NCBI RefSeq assembly: GCF_002556545.1
Contig: NZ_CP022685.1
Span: forward strand, 7,914,001-7,978,000
Source: Streptomyces formicae
GTDB taxonomy: Bacteria; Actinomycetota; Actinomycetes; Streptomycetales; Streptomycetaceae
DNA: 64,000 bases
Direction: 5' to 3'
The notes below the pieces were generated by a model, which made no database searches, was not told the origin of the DNA, and saw only the letters and a list, made by a program, of their open reading frames with translations. This document shows positions 26,409 through 33,846 of this stretch, one piece after another; position 1 is the first letter of the stretch; each line of letters opens with the position of its first letter. The position numbers and the translations under genes are program-made.

Positions 26409-27401
26409 TCAGGAGGCGGTGGCGGGCCACGGCGCGGTGGACCAGGGGTGGCGCAGCTGGTCGAGCGAGGTGATCTCGTGCGGCTTCAACGTGTCGATGT
26501 CCAGGGCCTGTTCGTGCCGGGCGTAGGCGCTCTCGACGTAGCGGTGACCGGTGTCGGCCGCGATGAAGACGTAGGTGCGCGAGTCGTCCCCGCGCCGCTC
26601 CCACAGCGCGCCGAGGTAGGCGGCGCCCGCCGAGAGCCCGGCGAAGATGCCGCTGGTGCGCAGGAGCGCGACCGCGCCGGACAGGGCGCACTCGAAGTTG
26701 ACCCAGTGCACCCGGTCGTACAGCTCGTGCCGCACGTTGCGGAACTCGATGGCGCTGCCGATCCCGGCGATGATCATGTCCGGGTCGGCGACGTGCTCGG
26801 AGCCGAAGGTGACGCTGCCGAAGGGCTGCACGCCGACGAGCGAGACATCGCGGCCCGCCGCGCGCAGATAGGTGGCGAGGGCGCCGGTCGACGCACCCGA
26901 GCCCACGCCGCCGACCAGTGCCAGCGGCCCGGTGGGCAGGTCCTGGTCGATGGCGTCGGCGACCTCGCGGTAGCCGGTGTAGTGGATGTCGTCGTGGTAC
27001 TGCCGCATCCAGTGGTACGAGGGGTTGTCGGCCAGGATCTCGGCGATCCTGCGCACCCTCAGCTCCTGGTCGAGGCGGAGGTTCCGGGACGGCGGGACCT
27101 GTTCGAGGGTGGCGCCGAGTATCTCCAACTGGACGCGGGTGGAGCGGTCCACGGTCGTGGAGCCCACGATGTGGCACTTCATTCCGTAGCGGTGGCAGGC
27201 CAGGGCGAGGGCCTGCGCGTAGATGCCGCTGGAGCTGTCGACGAGGGTGTCGCCCGGTTCGACGGCGCCCGATTCGAGCAGTTGCCGGACGGCGCCGAGG
27301 GCCGAGTAGATCTTCATGGTCTCGAAGCGGAGGCAGGCCAGGTCCGGCGCGAGGGATATGAGGTCGGGCTTCTTCACCGCTTCGGCGATGTGCGCGTGCA
27401 T
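26409..27401 (-). CDS. Fold-type-II PLP-dependent enzyme (cysteine synthase/SbnA-like)
   Basis: A 330-residue member of the tryptophan synthase beta/cysteine synthase superfamily. The probable PLP lysine is Lys30 in FETMKIYSALGAV. The carboxylate-binding loop is DSSSGIYAQA (55-64), close to the SSSGN loop of SbnA-like 2,3-diaminopropionate precursor synthases, with Ile replacing Asn. The phosphate-binding loop is GGVGSGASTG (164-173). Such enzymes do beta-replacement on O-phospho- or O-acetylserine. The gene is first in the leftward operon, directly under the Zur-like box, opposite an amino-acid kinase gene that could supply its phosphorylated substrate. Confidence 0.85.
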   Translation of the reverse strand: MHAHIAEAVKKPDLISLAPDLACLRFETMKIYSALGAVRQLLESGAVEPGDTLVDSSSGIYAQALALACHRYGMKCHIVGSTTVDRSTRVQLEILGATLEQVPPSRNLRLDQELRVRRIAEILADNPSYHWMRQYHDDIHYTGYREVADAIDQDLPTGPLALVGGVGSGASTGALATYLRAAGRDVSLVGVQPFGSVTFGSEHVADPDMIIAGIGSAIEFRNVRHELYDRVHWVNFECALSGAVALLRTSGIFAGLSAGAAYLGALWERRGDDSRTYVFIAADTGHRYVESAYARHEQALDIDTLKPHEITSLDQLRHPWSTAPWPATAS

Positions 27402-27489
27402 GACGGAGATCCCCCAGAGGGACGTGGTGAGGGCAGGAGGTGCCTGGGGGAGGGCGTCGCTGCGTGTGCCGCTCCCCGGGACGCCGAGA

Positions 27490-27518
27490 GCATCACACTA
27501 GATGAAAATGATTGTCAA
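27490..27518 (-). promoter_or_regulatory. Candidate promoter of the leftward metallophore operon
   Basis: On the minus strand a perfect -35 TTGACA (27518-27513) is followed after 17 bp by TGATGC (27495-27490). The Zur-like box covers the -35 hexamer, so a bound repressor would block RNA polymerase. The start codon is about 90 bp downstream. Confidence 0.45.
27503..27517. promoter_or_regulatory. Zur box (zinc-uptake repressor operator)
   Basis: TGAAAATGATTGTCA differs by one base from TGAAAATGATTTTCA, the 7-1-7 palindrome known for Streptomyces Zur. Its arms pair at six of seven positions. It lies midway between the divergent PLP-enzyme and kinase genes, over the -35 positions of both candidate promoters. 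An AT-rich site like this stands out in such GC-rich DNA. A Fur-family site of another specificity is the main alternative. Confidence 0.75.
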
Positions 27519-27531
27519 GACCGTGTAGGGT
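27503..27531 (+). promoter_or_regulatory. Candidate promoter of the kinase gene
   Basis: TAGGGT at 27526-27531 can serve as a -10, with the weak -35 TGAAAA at 27503-27508, 17 bp upstream and inside the Zur-like box. The GTG start is 30 bp further on. Confidence 0.35.
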
Positions 27532-27561
27532 CGGCGCATCGCCGTACGAGGGAGGAATCGC

Positions 27562-28545
27562 GTGACGCTGTACCAGGAGGCCCCGGCCCGGCCCCGCCGA
27601 TCGGACCGAGGCCCCGTACGAACGGGAGTGGGCACCGCGTTCGGCACCTTCGGCGAACTGCTCCAGGGGCAACTGCCCGAGCGGGACGGGGACTTCCTCG
27701 TGACCCTGCCGGTCGCCCGCTGGACCATGGCGACCTTCAGATCCGGCTCCGCGTCCGGCGATATCGAGGTCCGCCCGCACCACAAGACCAAGGCGCTCGG
27801 GCTCGCCCGGATGATCGCGGAGGCGGCACCGGTGGGCGCGCGGCCGGTAGGGGGCGGCGTGCTCACGGTGAGCAGCGTGATTCCCGAGGGCAAGGGGCTC
27901 GCCAGCTCCTCCGCCGACCTCGTCGCCACCGCGCGGGCGGTCGGCAGGGCCCTCGGCGTTCCCATGCCGCCCGCCAGGATCGAGCGCCTGCTCTCCAGGA
28001 TCGAACCCACCGACGGCGTGCTCTACCCCGCGATCGTCGCCTTCCACCACCGCACCGTGCGCCTCCGCGCAGTCCTCGGCTCGCTGCCCGCCATGGCCGT
28101 GGTCGGCATCGACGAGGGTGGCTCGGTCGACACCGTGGACTTCAACCGCATCCCCAAACCGTTCACGCCCGCCGACCGGCGCGCCTACGCCGACCTGCTC
28201 GGACGGCTCACCGACGCGGTGCGCACGCACGACCTCGCGGAGGTCGGCAGGGTCGCGACCCGCAGTGCGCTGCTGAACCAACGCCTCAGGCACAAGCGCG
28301 CGTTGGAGCCGATGCGGGCGATCTGTCGCGAGGTCGGCGGCCTGGGCGTCGCCGTCGGACACAGCGGTACGACACTGGGCGTACTGCTCGACGCCACGGA
28401 CCCCTCGTACACGCGCCGCGTCACGGCGGCGGCCCAGGCGTGCGAGGAGGTCGCGGGGGTCGGTGGCGGGGGAGGGGGCGTGCAGGTCTACCGGACCTTG
28501 AGTTTCCGCACCGGGGGCGACCCCTCGGACTCAGCGCGTACGTGA
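27562..28545 (+). CDS. GHMP kinase, PduX-like (L-threonine/serine kinase candidate)
   Basis: A 327-residue GHMP-superfamily kinase. The ATP loop PEGKGLASSSAD lies at 108-119, matching the PduX pattern (P-x-G-K-G-x-A-S-S). The N-terminal GTFGELLQGQLP (28-39) is also PduX-like. PduX phosphorylates free L-threonine for cobalamin assembly. Here no cobalamin genes are nearby; the gene shares the Zur-boxed promoter region with a PLP enzyme that could use an O-phospho amino acid. The substrate is therefore inferred to be Ser, Thr or homoserine. GTG follows GAGGGAGGAAT. Its last 15 bp overlap the convergent NQO-type gene. Confidence 0.8.
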   Translation: MTLYQEAPARPRRSDRGPVRTGVGTAFGTFGELLQGQLPERDGDFLVTLPVARWTMATFRSGSASGDIEVRPHHKTKALGLARMIAEAAPVGARPVGGGVLTVSSVIPEGKGLASSSADLVATARAVGRALGVPMPPARIERLLSRIEPTDGVLYPAIVAFHHRTVRLRAVLGSLPAMAVVGIDEGGSVDTVDFNRIPKPFTPADRRAYADLLGRLTDAVRTHDLAEVGRVATRSALLNQRLRHKRALEPMRAICREVGGLGVAVGHSGTTLGVLLDATDPSYTRRVTAAAQACEEVAGVGGGGGGVQVYRTLSFRTGGDPSDSART

Positions 28546-29367
28546 GCCCGCGAGGGCGCCCGCCCGCTCGTGCTCGCGCGGGCCCGGCGGGATCTCGCCG
28601 TCCCGCGCGCGGTGCGCCGCGACTCCCGTGAGATCCGGCGCGATGTCAGGGCGCAGCACCAGATGCTCGTCGTACTCCCCGCCGTTCTCGTGCCGAAAGG
28701 GCAGCGGCTCCGTGGTGTCCAGGGTGCGCAGGCGTTCACGCAGGGCCGCCGTGGTGCGCGAGAAGCCCGCCTCCGTGAGCCGGTCGGCGCCGTACACCAC
28801 GAACGGCGGGAGCGCGGCCATGCCGGTGTACCAGAACGTGCCGTGCAGCAGCGGGAACAGCACCTCCTCCATCGACCCGTGGATGCCGCGCGGGCCGAAG
28901 CCCGACTCCCGGGCGCCGACCGAGGTGACGATCAGTGCGCGCTTGCCCGCGAGGCCCCCGTCGCCGTACCGCAGGGTCCGCCCGTCCGGCCCCTCGACGC
29001 CGAATCCGAAGCCCTGGACCAGGACGCGGTCGAACCAGCCCTTGAGGATCGCGGGCGGCCCGAACCACCAGAGCGGGAACTGGAAGACGAGTGTGTCCGC
29101 CCAGGCGATCTTCTCCTGTTCGGCGCGAATGTCCCGGCTCAACTGCCTTTCCCGGTAGGCGCGTTCCTGTTCCCGTCCCACGAAGAGCCGCTCGTGCGCG
29201 CCGTCCCCGAAGTCCTCGCCGTCCACGACGGGCTTCCAGCCCATGGCGTACAGGTCGCTGACGCGGTGCTCGTGCCCGAGGCCGGTCAGCGTGCGCAGGC
29301 CCTCGGCCATCAGGGAGCCGTTCAGGGAGCACTGTTCGGGATGGGCGAATACCCAGAGAATCTTCAT
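28531..29367 (-). CDS. NQO1-family NAD(P)H:quinone oxidoreductase (flavodoxin-like)
   Basis: A 278-residue flavodoxin-fold reductase. It starts MKILWVFAHPEQCSLNGSLMAEGL, the FMN/FAD phosphate-binding start of NQO1/MdaB enzymes. It also has FQFPLWWFGPPAILKGWFDRVLVQGFGFG, the conserved isoalloxazine-binding region. It would perform two-electron quinone reduction using NAD(P)H. It lies 87 bp downstream of the merR-like gene in the same direction, so MerR may control it. The tail overlaps the convergent kinase gene. Confidence 0.88.
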   Translation of the reverse strand: MKILWVFAHPEQCSLNGSLMAEGLRTLTGLGHEHRVSDLYAMGWKPVVDGEDFGDGAHERLFVGREQERAYRERQLSRDIRAEQEKIAWADTLVFQFPLWWFGPPAILKGWFDRVLVQGFGFGVEGPDGRTLRYGDGGLAGKRALIVTSVGARESGFGPRGIHGSMEEVLFPLLHGTFWYTGMAALPPFVVYGADRLTEAGFSRTTAALRERLRTLDTTEPLPFRHENGGEYDEHLVLRPDIAPDLTGVAAHRARDGEIPPGPREHERAGALAGSRTR

Positions 29368-29454
29368 GCCCCCGATCCTGCGCGGGGCTCCCGCGCAGCG
29401 ACGACCGGCCGGATGGACATGGTCCGCAAGGATCTGGCCATGACCCCTGAGAAG

Positions 29455-29814
29455 CTAGGCCGCCCGCCGCTCGGTCGCTTCGATGAAGTCGTGGAGGACG
29501 TCGCGCGAGCGGGTCAGCGTGTCGATGGTGTCGTCGAGCCCGCGCAGGCGCCCCCGGAGCACGTCGAGCAGGTCGGGGCAGAAGTAGAAGTCCGGGCCCG
29601 AACCCACGGCGCAGGGCAGCATGTACGCGATCTCCTGCGTCGAGAGACCGGCTTCGAGCAGGCTCCTGATCTGCCGCACGGTCAGCACGGCGTCGTCGCC
29701 GTAGTCGCGGTAGCCGTTGCTGCCCCGGTCGGGTGTGAGCAGGCCCTGGGCCTCGTAGTACCGCAGTTGGTGCGCGTGCACTCCGGTCCGTCTGCTCAGT
29801 TCTCCGATCAGCAC
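29455..29814 (-). CDS. MerR family transcriptional regulator
   Basis: A 119-residue regulator with the N-terminal MerR helix-turn-helix LIGELSRRTGVHAHQLRYYEAQGLL and the second-wing YRDYGDDAVLTVRQIRSLLEAGLS. A coiled-coil dimerisation helix follows. The effector region holds one Cys after a DFYFC motif; no paired metal-site cysteines were seen, so an organic or redox signal is more likely than a metal. The MerR-type operator 12-37 bp upstream suggests autoregulation and control of the divergent oxidoreductase. Confidence 0.88.
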   Translation of the reverse strand: MLIGELSRRTGVHAHQLRYYEAQGLLTPDRGSNGYRDYGDDAVLTVRQIRSLLEAGLSTQEIAYMLPCAVGSGPDFYFCPDLLDVLRGRLRGLDDTIDTLTRSRDVLHDFIEATERRAA

Positions 29815-29826
29815 GCCACATCCCCC

Positions 29827-29858
29827 TTGACCTTCACACCGGTATGAAGGTTGACGAT
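29827..29858 (+). promoter_or_regulatory. MerR-type promoter/operator
   Basis: A near-perfect inverted repeat, ACCTTCACACC and GGTATGAAGGT (29830-29851, 10 of 11 pairs), starts within the -35 TTGACC (29827-29832). With a 19-20 bp spacer a weak -10 falls at 29852-29858. The long spacer with a dyad is the hallmark of MerR-activated promoters. It rules out the in-frame ATG at 29844, which lies inside the operator. Confidence 0.75.
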
Positions 29859-29894
29859 TCTGCCATGCCCGACAACCCCTCTACGAAAGGGCGC

Positions 29895-30812
29895 ATGATG
29901 CGGAACCACGAGACCGAGCAGACCCCGGTGACCGTCATCGGCCTGGGCCTCATGGGCCAGGCACTCGCCGGGGCGTTCCTGCGCGCGGGACACCCCACGA
30001 CCGTATGGAACCGGACGACGGCGAAGACCGAACGGCTCGTCGCCGACGGCGCGAAGAGCGCGGGATCGGTCGCCGAAGCGGTCGCGGCCAGTCCGCTCGT
30101 GGTCGTCTGCGTCTCGGACTACGACGCCGTGCACGCGCTCCTCGACCCGCTCGACGACACGGCCCTGCGGGGACGCACCCTGGTGAACCTGACCTCGGGC
30201 ACCTCCAGCCAGGCCCGCGACAGCGGCGCGTGGGCCGGTGACCTGGGCGCCGACTACCTCGACGGCGCGATCATGGCCGGACCCGCCGCGATCGGCACGG
30301 CGGACGCCGTCGTCCTGCTGAGCGGGCCGAAGTCGGCCTTCGACCCGCACGCGACCGCCCTCGGCTCCCTCGGCGCGGGAACGACGTTCCTCGGCGCCGA
30401 CCACGGCCTCGCCTCCCTGTACGACGCGGCGGGCCTCGTCATGATGTGGAGCATCCTCAACGGCTTCCTGCAAGGTGCCGCGCTGCTCGGCACGGCAGGG
30501 GTGGACGCCACGACGTTCGCCCCCTTCATCACGCAGGGAATAGGAACCGTCGCCGACTGGTTGCCCGGCTACGCGCGACAGATCGACGACGGCGCGTACC
30601 CCGCCGACGACGCCGCCATCGACACCCATCTGGCCACGATGGAACACCTCATCCACGAGAGCGAGTTCCTCGGAGTGAACGCCGAACTCCCCAGGTTCAT
30701 CAAGGCCCTTGCCGACCGGGCGGTGGCCGAAGGGCACGGTGGCAGCGGCTATCCGGCGCTGATCGAACAGTTCCGTAAGCACTCAGGGATCCGCACGCAC
30801 TCAGGGAAGTGA
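29895..30812 (+). CDS. NADPH-dependent imine reductase-like / beta-hydroxyacid dehydrogenase-type oxidoreductase
   Basis: A 305-residue Rossmann enzyme. It has an N-terminal dinucleotide motif VTVIGLGLMGQALAGAFLRAGH, then WNRTTAKTERL (the Arg suggests NADPH), then a C-terminal helical domain. LTSGTSSQARDSGAWAGDLGADYLDGAIMAGPAAIGT matches imine reductases better than classical hydroxyisobutyrate dehydrogenases, whose catalytic Lys motif is absent. ATG 29895 is chosen because GAAAGGG precedes it and the earlier ATG is inside the operator. It likely belongs to the MerR regulon and is coupled to the next gene. Confidence 0.82.
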   Translation: MMRNHETEQTPVTVIGLGLMGQALAGAFLRAGHPTTVWNRTTAKTERLVADGAKSAGSVAEAVAASPLVVVCVSDYDAVHALLDPLDDTALRGRTLVNLTSGTSSQARDSGAWAGDLGADYLDGAIMAGPAAIGTADAVVLLSGPKSAFDPHATALGSLGAGTTFLGADHGLASLYDAAGLVMMWSILNGFLQGAALLGTAGVDATTFAPFITQGIGTVADWLPGYARQIDDGAYPADDAAIDTHLATMEHLIHESEFLGVNAELPRFIKALADRAVAEGHGGSGYPALIEQFRKHSGIRTHSGK

Positions 30813-30814
30813 CC

Positions 30815-31246
30815 ATGACCTCGACACCCTTCAGCCCGCGCGCCCTCCTCGCCGGGAGCAGGCTCGGCGTGCTCGCCACGATCAAGTCCGACGGCCGCCC
30901 GCAGCTCTCGCCCGTCACGCCCTTCTACGACGAGGAGGCGGGCGTCCTCTACGTCTCGATGACCGAGGGGCGGGCCAAGACCGCGAACCTGCGCAGGGAC
31001 CCCCGGGCCACGCTGGAGGTGACGGGGCCCGGCGGCAAGGAGTGGGCCACCGCCGAGGGCGTCGCCACCCTGACGGGACCTTCTCGGGACCCGCACGGCG
31101 CCGAGGTCGACGCACTGGTGGACTACTACCGCCGCGCCGCCGGTGAGCACCCGGACTGGGACGAGTACCGGTCGGTCATGGTGGCCGACCGCAGGGTGCT
31201 CATGGTGATGACCGTCGACCACGTCTACGGCGCTCGCCTCGGCTGA
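30815..31246 (+). CDS. PPOX-class F420-dependent oxidoreductase
   Basis: A 143-residue split-barrel protein. The N-terminal RLGVLATIKSDGRPQLSPVTPFYDEEAGVLYVSM and the later AKTANLRRDPRATLEV match actinobacterial PPOX-class F420-binding enzymes (Rv1155-like). The physiological substrate is unknown. An in-frame GTG six bases earlier exists, but ATG 30815 has GGGAAG at good spacing. It nearly overlaps the preceding stop, so both are one transcript. Confidence 0.85.
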   Translation: MTSTPFSPRALLAGSRLGVLATIKSDGRPQLSPVTPFYDEEAGVLYVSMTEGRAKTANLRRDPRATLEVTGPGGKEWATAEGVATLTGPSRDPHGAEVDALVDYYRRAAGEHPDWDEYRSVMVADRRVLMVMTVDHVYGARLG

Positions 31247-31282
31247 CGCCGCGCGCCCCAGCGATGACGCGGAACGTTCTGC

Positions 31283-32437
31283 TCAGTCGACCGGCTTGCC
31301 CGGCTCGTCGTGCGTGGAGCAGTGGATGCCGCCGCCACCGGAGGCGATGGTGTCGATGTTGATCTGCACCACGTCGCGCTTGGGGAAGTGCTCCTGGAGC
31401 ATGCTCTTCGCCCGCTTGTCGGCCTTGCGGTCGCCGAACTCGGGGAGGAACACCGAGCCGTTGGCGACGTAGAAGTTGGCGTACGTCGACACGAAGTCGT
31501 CGCCCTCGCCGGTGATCTCGTACAGGTCGGGCTGCGGCAGGTCGATGATCTCGAAGGGCCTGCCCTTGGCGTCGGTCGCCTTGCTCAGCACGGACTTCGC
31601 CTGGTCGGCGGCGCGCGACCAGGAGTCGGCGGGCGTGTCGGGGTGCGCCCGGTCCAGGAGCACCACGCCGGGCGCGGTGAAGCGTACGAGGCTGTCCACG
31701 TGCGCGTCGGTGATGTCCTGCCCGCGCACACCGGCCAGCCAGATGACCTTCTTGATCCCGAGCGTCCGCTTGAGCTCGTCCTCGATCTGGTCCCGGCTCT
31801 TGCCGCGGTTGCGGTTGTCGTTGACGATCGAGCTCTCGGTGATCAGGAGCGTGCCCTCGCCGTCGGTCTCGAACGAGCCGCCCTCGGCGACCAGCGGGGC
31901 CTTCTTGCGGGGGATGTCGTACTCGGCCAGGAGCTTGCGGCCCACCTGGCCGTCGTTGCCGTGCTCCTGCTTGTCGCCCCACCCGTTGAAGTTGAAGTCG
32001 ATGCCGGTGACCTTGCCGTCGTCCTCCACGAACACCGGCACGGTGTCGCGGGCCCACAGGTCGTCCACGGCCAGCGGGATGACCTCGACGTCGCGTCCGC
32101 ACGCCTTCTGGGCGGCCTTCAGCTGGTCGGGCCTCGCCATCATCACGACGTACTCGTACTCCGCGACGGCACGGGCGATGCGGGCGATGTCCTCGCGTAC
32201 GTAGCGGAGGTCGTCCTCCCACACCGACTCCAGGGCGGGCCACGACATGAAGGTGCGCGCGTGGCTCTCCCACTCGGCGCCCATCCGGCGTCCCTCGGTC
32301 GCCGCGTCCTCGTCGCCCGCGGGGCTCGCACCGGCCACGGAGTCGCCGGGGCCGCAGGCCGAGGCGCCCAGGACGACGGCGCCGATTCCGGCGGTCGTAC
32401 GCAGGGCGGAACGGCGGGAGGGGAGGAAGCGGCGCAC
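31283..32437 (-). CDS. Exported agmatine/peptidyl-arginine deiminase family protein
   Basis: A 384-residue protein. The leader has twin arginines (SRRSALRTTAGIGAVVLG) and a lipobox-like ASAC, suggesting Tat export and lipid anchoring. The catalytic domain has the agmatine deiminase pattern: GAEWESHARTFMSWP, then EGGSFETDGEGTLL, DAHVDSLVRF (His-Asp) and the nucleophilic Cys in GGGGIHCSTHDEPG. It would hydrolyse agmatine or a related guanidine to a ureido product outside the membrane. GTG 32437 follows GGAG at seven bases. No polyamine genes adjoin, apart from the arginase-fold gene at 42 kb. Confidence 0.88.
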   Translation of the reverse strand: MRRFLPSRRSALRTTAGIGAVVLGASACGPGDSVAGASPAGDEDAATEGRRMGAEWESHARTFMSWPALESVWEDDLRYVREDIARIARAVAEYEYVVMMARPDQLKAAQKACGRDVEVIPLAVDDLWARDTVPVFVEDDGKVTGIDFNFNGWGDKQEHGNDGQVGRKLLAEYDIPRKKAPLVAEGGSFETDGEGTLLITESSIVNDNRNRGKSRDQIEDELKRTLGIKKVIWLAGVRGQDITDAHVDSLVRFTAPGVVLLDRAHPDTPADSWSRAADQAKSVLSKATDAKGRPFEIIDLPQPDLYEITGEGDDFVSTYANFYVANGSVFLPEFGDRKADKRAKSMLQEHFPKRDVVQINIDTIASGGGGIHCSTHDEPGKPVD

Positions 32438-32676
32438 GGTGAACTCCGATGATCGTGAGGGGGGGGGGACGAGTCTGCCGTCGGCGCGCGAGGGCGCCTC
32501 AGGACAAGCTTGCTCAAGACGTACGCCAGGACACTCCTTTTGTGCCCGTTCGTGCCTCGGAGGTGCCCCTGAGTCTCTGGAGAGGGGCGAGCCCGAAGCG
32601 TCACGATGGAACGGTCGGTTCGCCCCATTTCCGCGTGTGACCAGCGCGGAACGGGCCGACGAGCAAGGAGTCAACC

Positions 32677-32946
32677 ATGAAGTCCTGGCGCACCCGTGTC
32701 GGTATCGGTCTCGCCGTCGGAGCGGCGGCGATCGCCATCCCGCTGACCAGCTCCACCGCCTTCGCCGCGGGCCCCCCGCCCGGCGACGGCTGGCAGCCCG
32801 TCGGCGGCGAGTCGTACGACTCCTGGCAGGCCTGCTACGACCAGATGCAGAGCGACCTGGCACTGAACCCCCAGTACCACGAGGCCACCTGCGTCAGCGA
32901 CCCCCAGCCCGGCCTCCCCAACTTCTACTCGGAATGGATGCGCTGA
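32677..32946 (+). CDS. Small secreted protein of unknown function
   Basis: An 89-residue protein with a clear Sec signal peptide (MKSWRTRVGIGLAVGAAA...TAFA, cleavage likely after AFA at about 31). The mature part is about 58 residues, with PPPGDGWQPVGGESYDSWQACYDQ and two cysteines (in QACYD and EATCVS) that could form a disulfide. AAGGAGTCAACC precedes the ATG. I do not recognise a domain. The preceding 239 bp hold only leader sequence for the two divergent genes. Confidence 0.75.
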   Translation: MKSWRTRVGIGLAVGAAAIAIPLTSSTAFAAGPPPGDGWQPVGGESYDSWQACYDQMQSDLALNPQYHEATCVSDPQPGLPNFYSEWMR

Positions 32947-33012
32947 GCCTGATCGCCCGGCACGCGAACTGACCGTGGCCCGGGAATCCGGCGGCGAGTA
33001 CGGTGGGGCGCC

Positions 33013-33846
33013 ATGAAGATCCTCATCAGCGCCGACATGGAGGGCGCCACGGGAGTGACCTGGCCGGCCGACGTGCTGCCCGGCACCGCTCAATGGGAGC
33101 GGTGCCGGTCGCTGTTCACCTCGGACGTCAACGCCGCCGTGCTCGGCTTCTTCGACGGCGGCGTCGACGAGGTGCTCATCAACGAGGCGCACTGGACCAT
33201 GCGCAATCTGCTCCTCGAAGAGCTGGACGAACGGGCCGAGATGCTCACCGGGCGGCACAAGTCGCTGTCCATGGTGGAGGGCGTGCAGCACGGTGACGTG
33301 GACGGCATCGCGTTCATCGGCTACCACGCGGGCGCGGGCATGGAGGGCGTCCTCGCGCACACCTACCTGGCCAACCAGATCACCGGCGTGTGGCTCAACG
33401 GCGTGCGCGCCAGCGAGGGGCTCCTGAACGCGCGCGTCGTCGCCGAGTACGGCGTGCCCGTCGTGCTCGTCACCGGCGACGACCTGGCCTGCGAGGACGC
33501 GCTCGGCTACGCGCCCGGCGCGCTGAAGGTCGCCGTCAAGGACCACGTCTCGCGGTACGCGGCGGTCTGCCGCACCCCGGCCCGCACCGCCGCCGACATC
33601 AGGGCGGCGGCGAAGGAGGCGGCCGCGCTCGCCGGACGCGGGACACCGGCCGCCGAAGGGCCGTTCACCGTGGAGGTCGAGTTCGACGCGGAACACCTGT
33701 CGATGGCGGCGACCGTGGTACCCGGTGTGCGCCGTACGGGGGAGCGCAAGGTCGCCTACGTCAGCGAGACGATGTACGAGGGGATCCGTACCTTCAAGGC
33801 GGTTACCACGATCGCCTCTGCCGCCGTGGAGGAGCAGTATGGCTGA
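33013..33846 (+). CDS. M55 family D-aminopeptidase (DppA-like)
   Basis: A 277-residue zinc D-aminopeptidase. All main ligands of Bacillus DppA align: Asp8 and Glu10 in SADMEGATG, His60 in NEAHW, His105 in GYHAGAG, and the Glu in RASEGLLNA. The family releases N-terminal D-Ala from short peptides and forms decameric barrels. It is first of four overlapping peptidase genes; the next gene starts 8 bp inside this one. This points to use or detoxification of D-amino-acid peptides, such as cell-wall fragments. Confidence 0.92.
   Translation: MKILISADMEGATGVTWPADVLPGTAQWERCRSLFTSDVNAAVLGFFDGGVDEVLINEAHWTMRNLLLEELDERAEMLTGRHKSLSMVEGVQHGDVDGIAFIGYHAGAGMEGVLAHTYLANQITGVWLNGVRASEGLLNARVVAEYGVPVVLVTGDDLACEDALGYAPGALKVAVKDHVSRYAAVCRTPARTAADIRAAAKEAAALAGRGTPAAEGPFTVEVEFDAEHLSMAATVVPGVRRTGERKVAYVSETMYEGIRTFKAVTTIASAAVEEQYG

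Noticed and set aside
27503..27517. Reading the AT-rich box as a classical iron Fur or DmdR box
   Set aside because: The 7-1-7 TGAAAAT-G-ATTGTCA layout fits Zur at 14 of 15 positions; it does not resemble the TTAGG-type DmdR box used for iron in Streptomyces.
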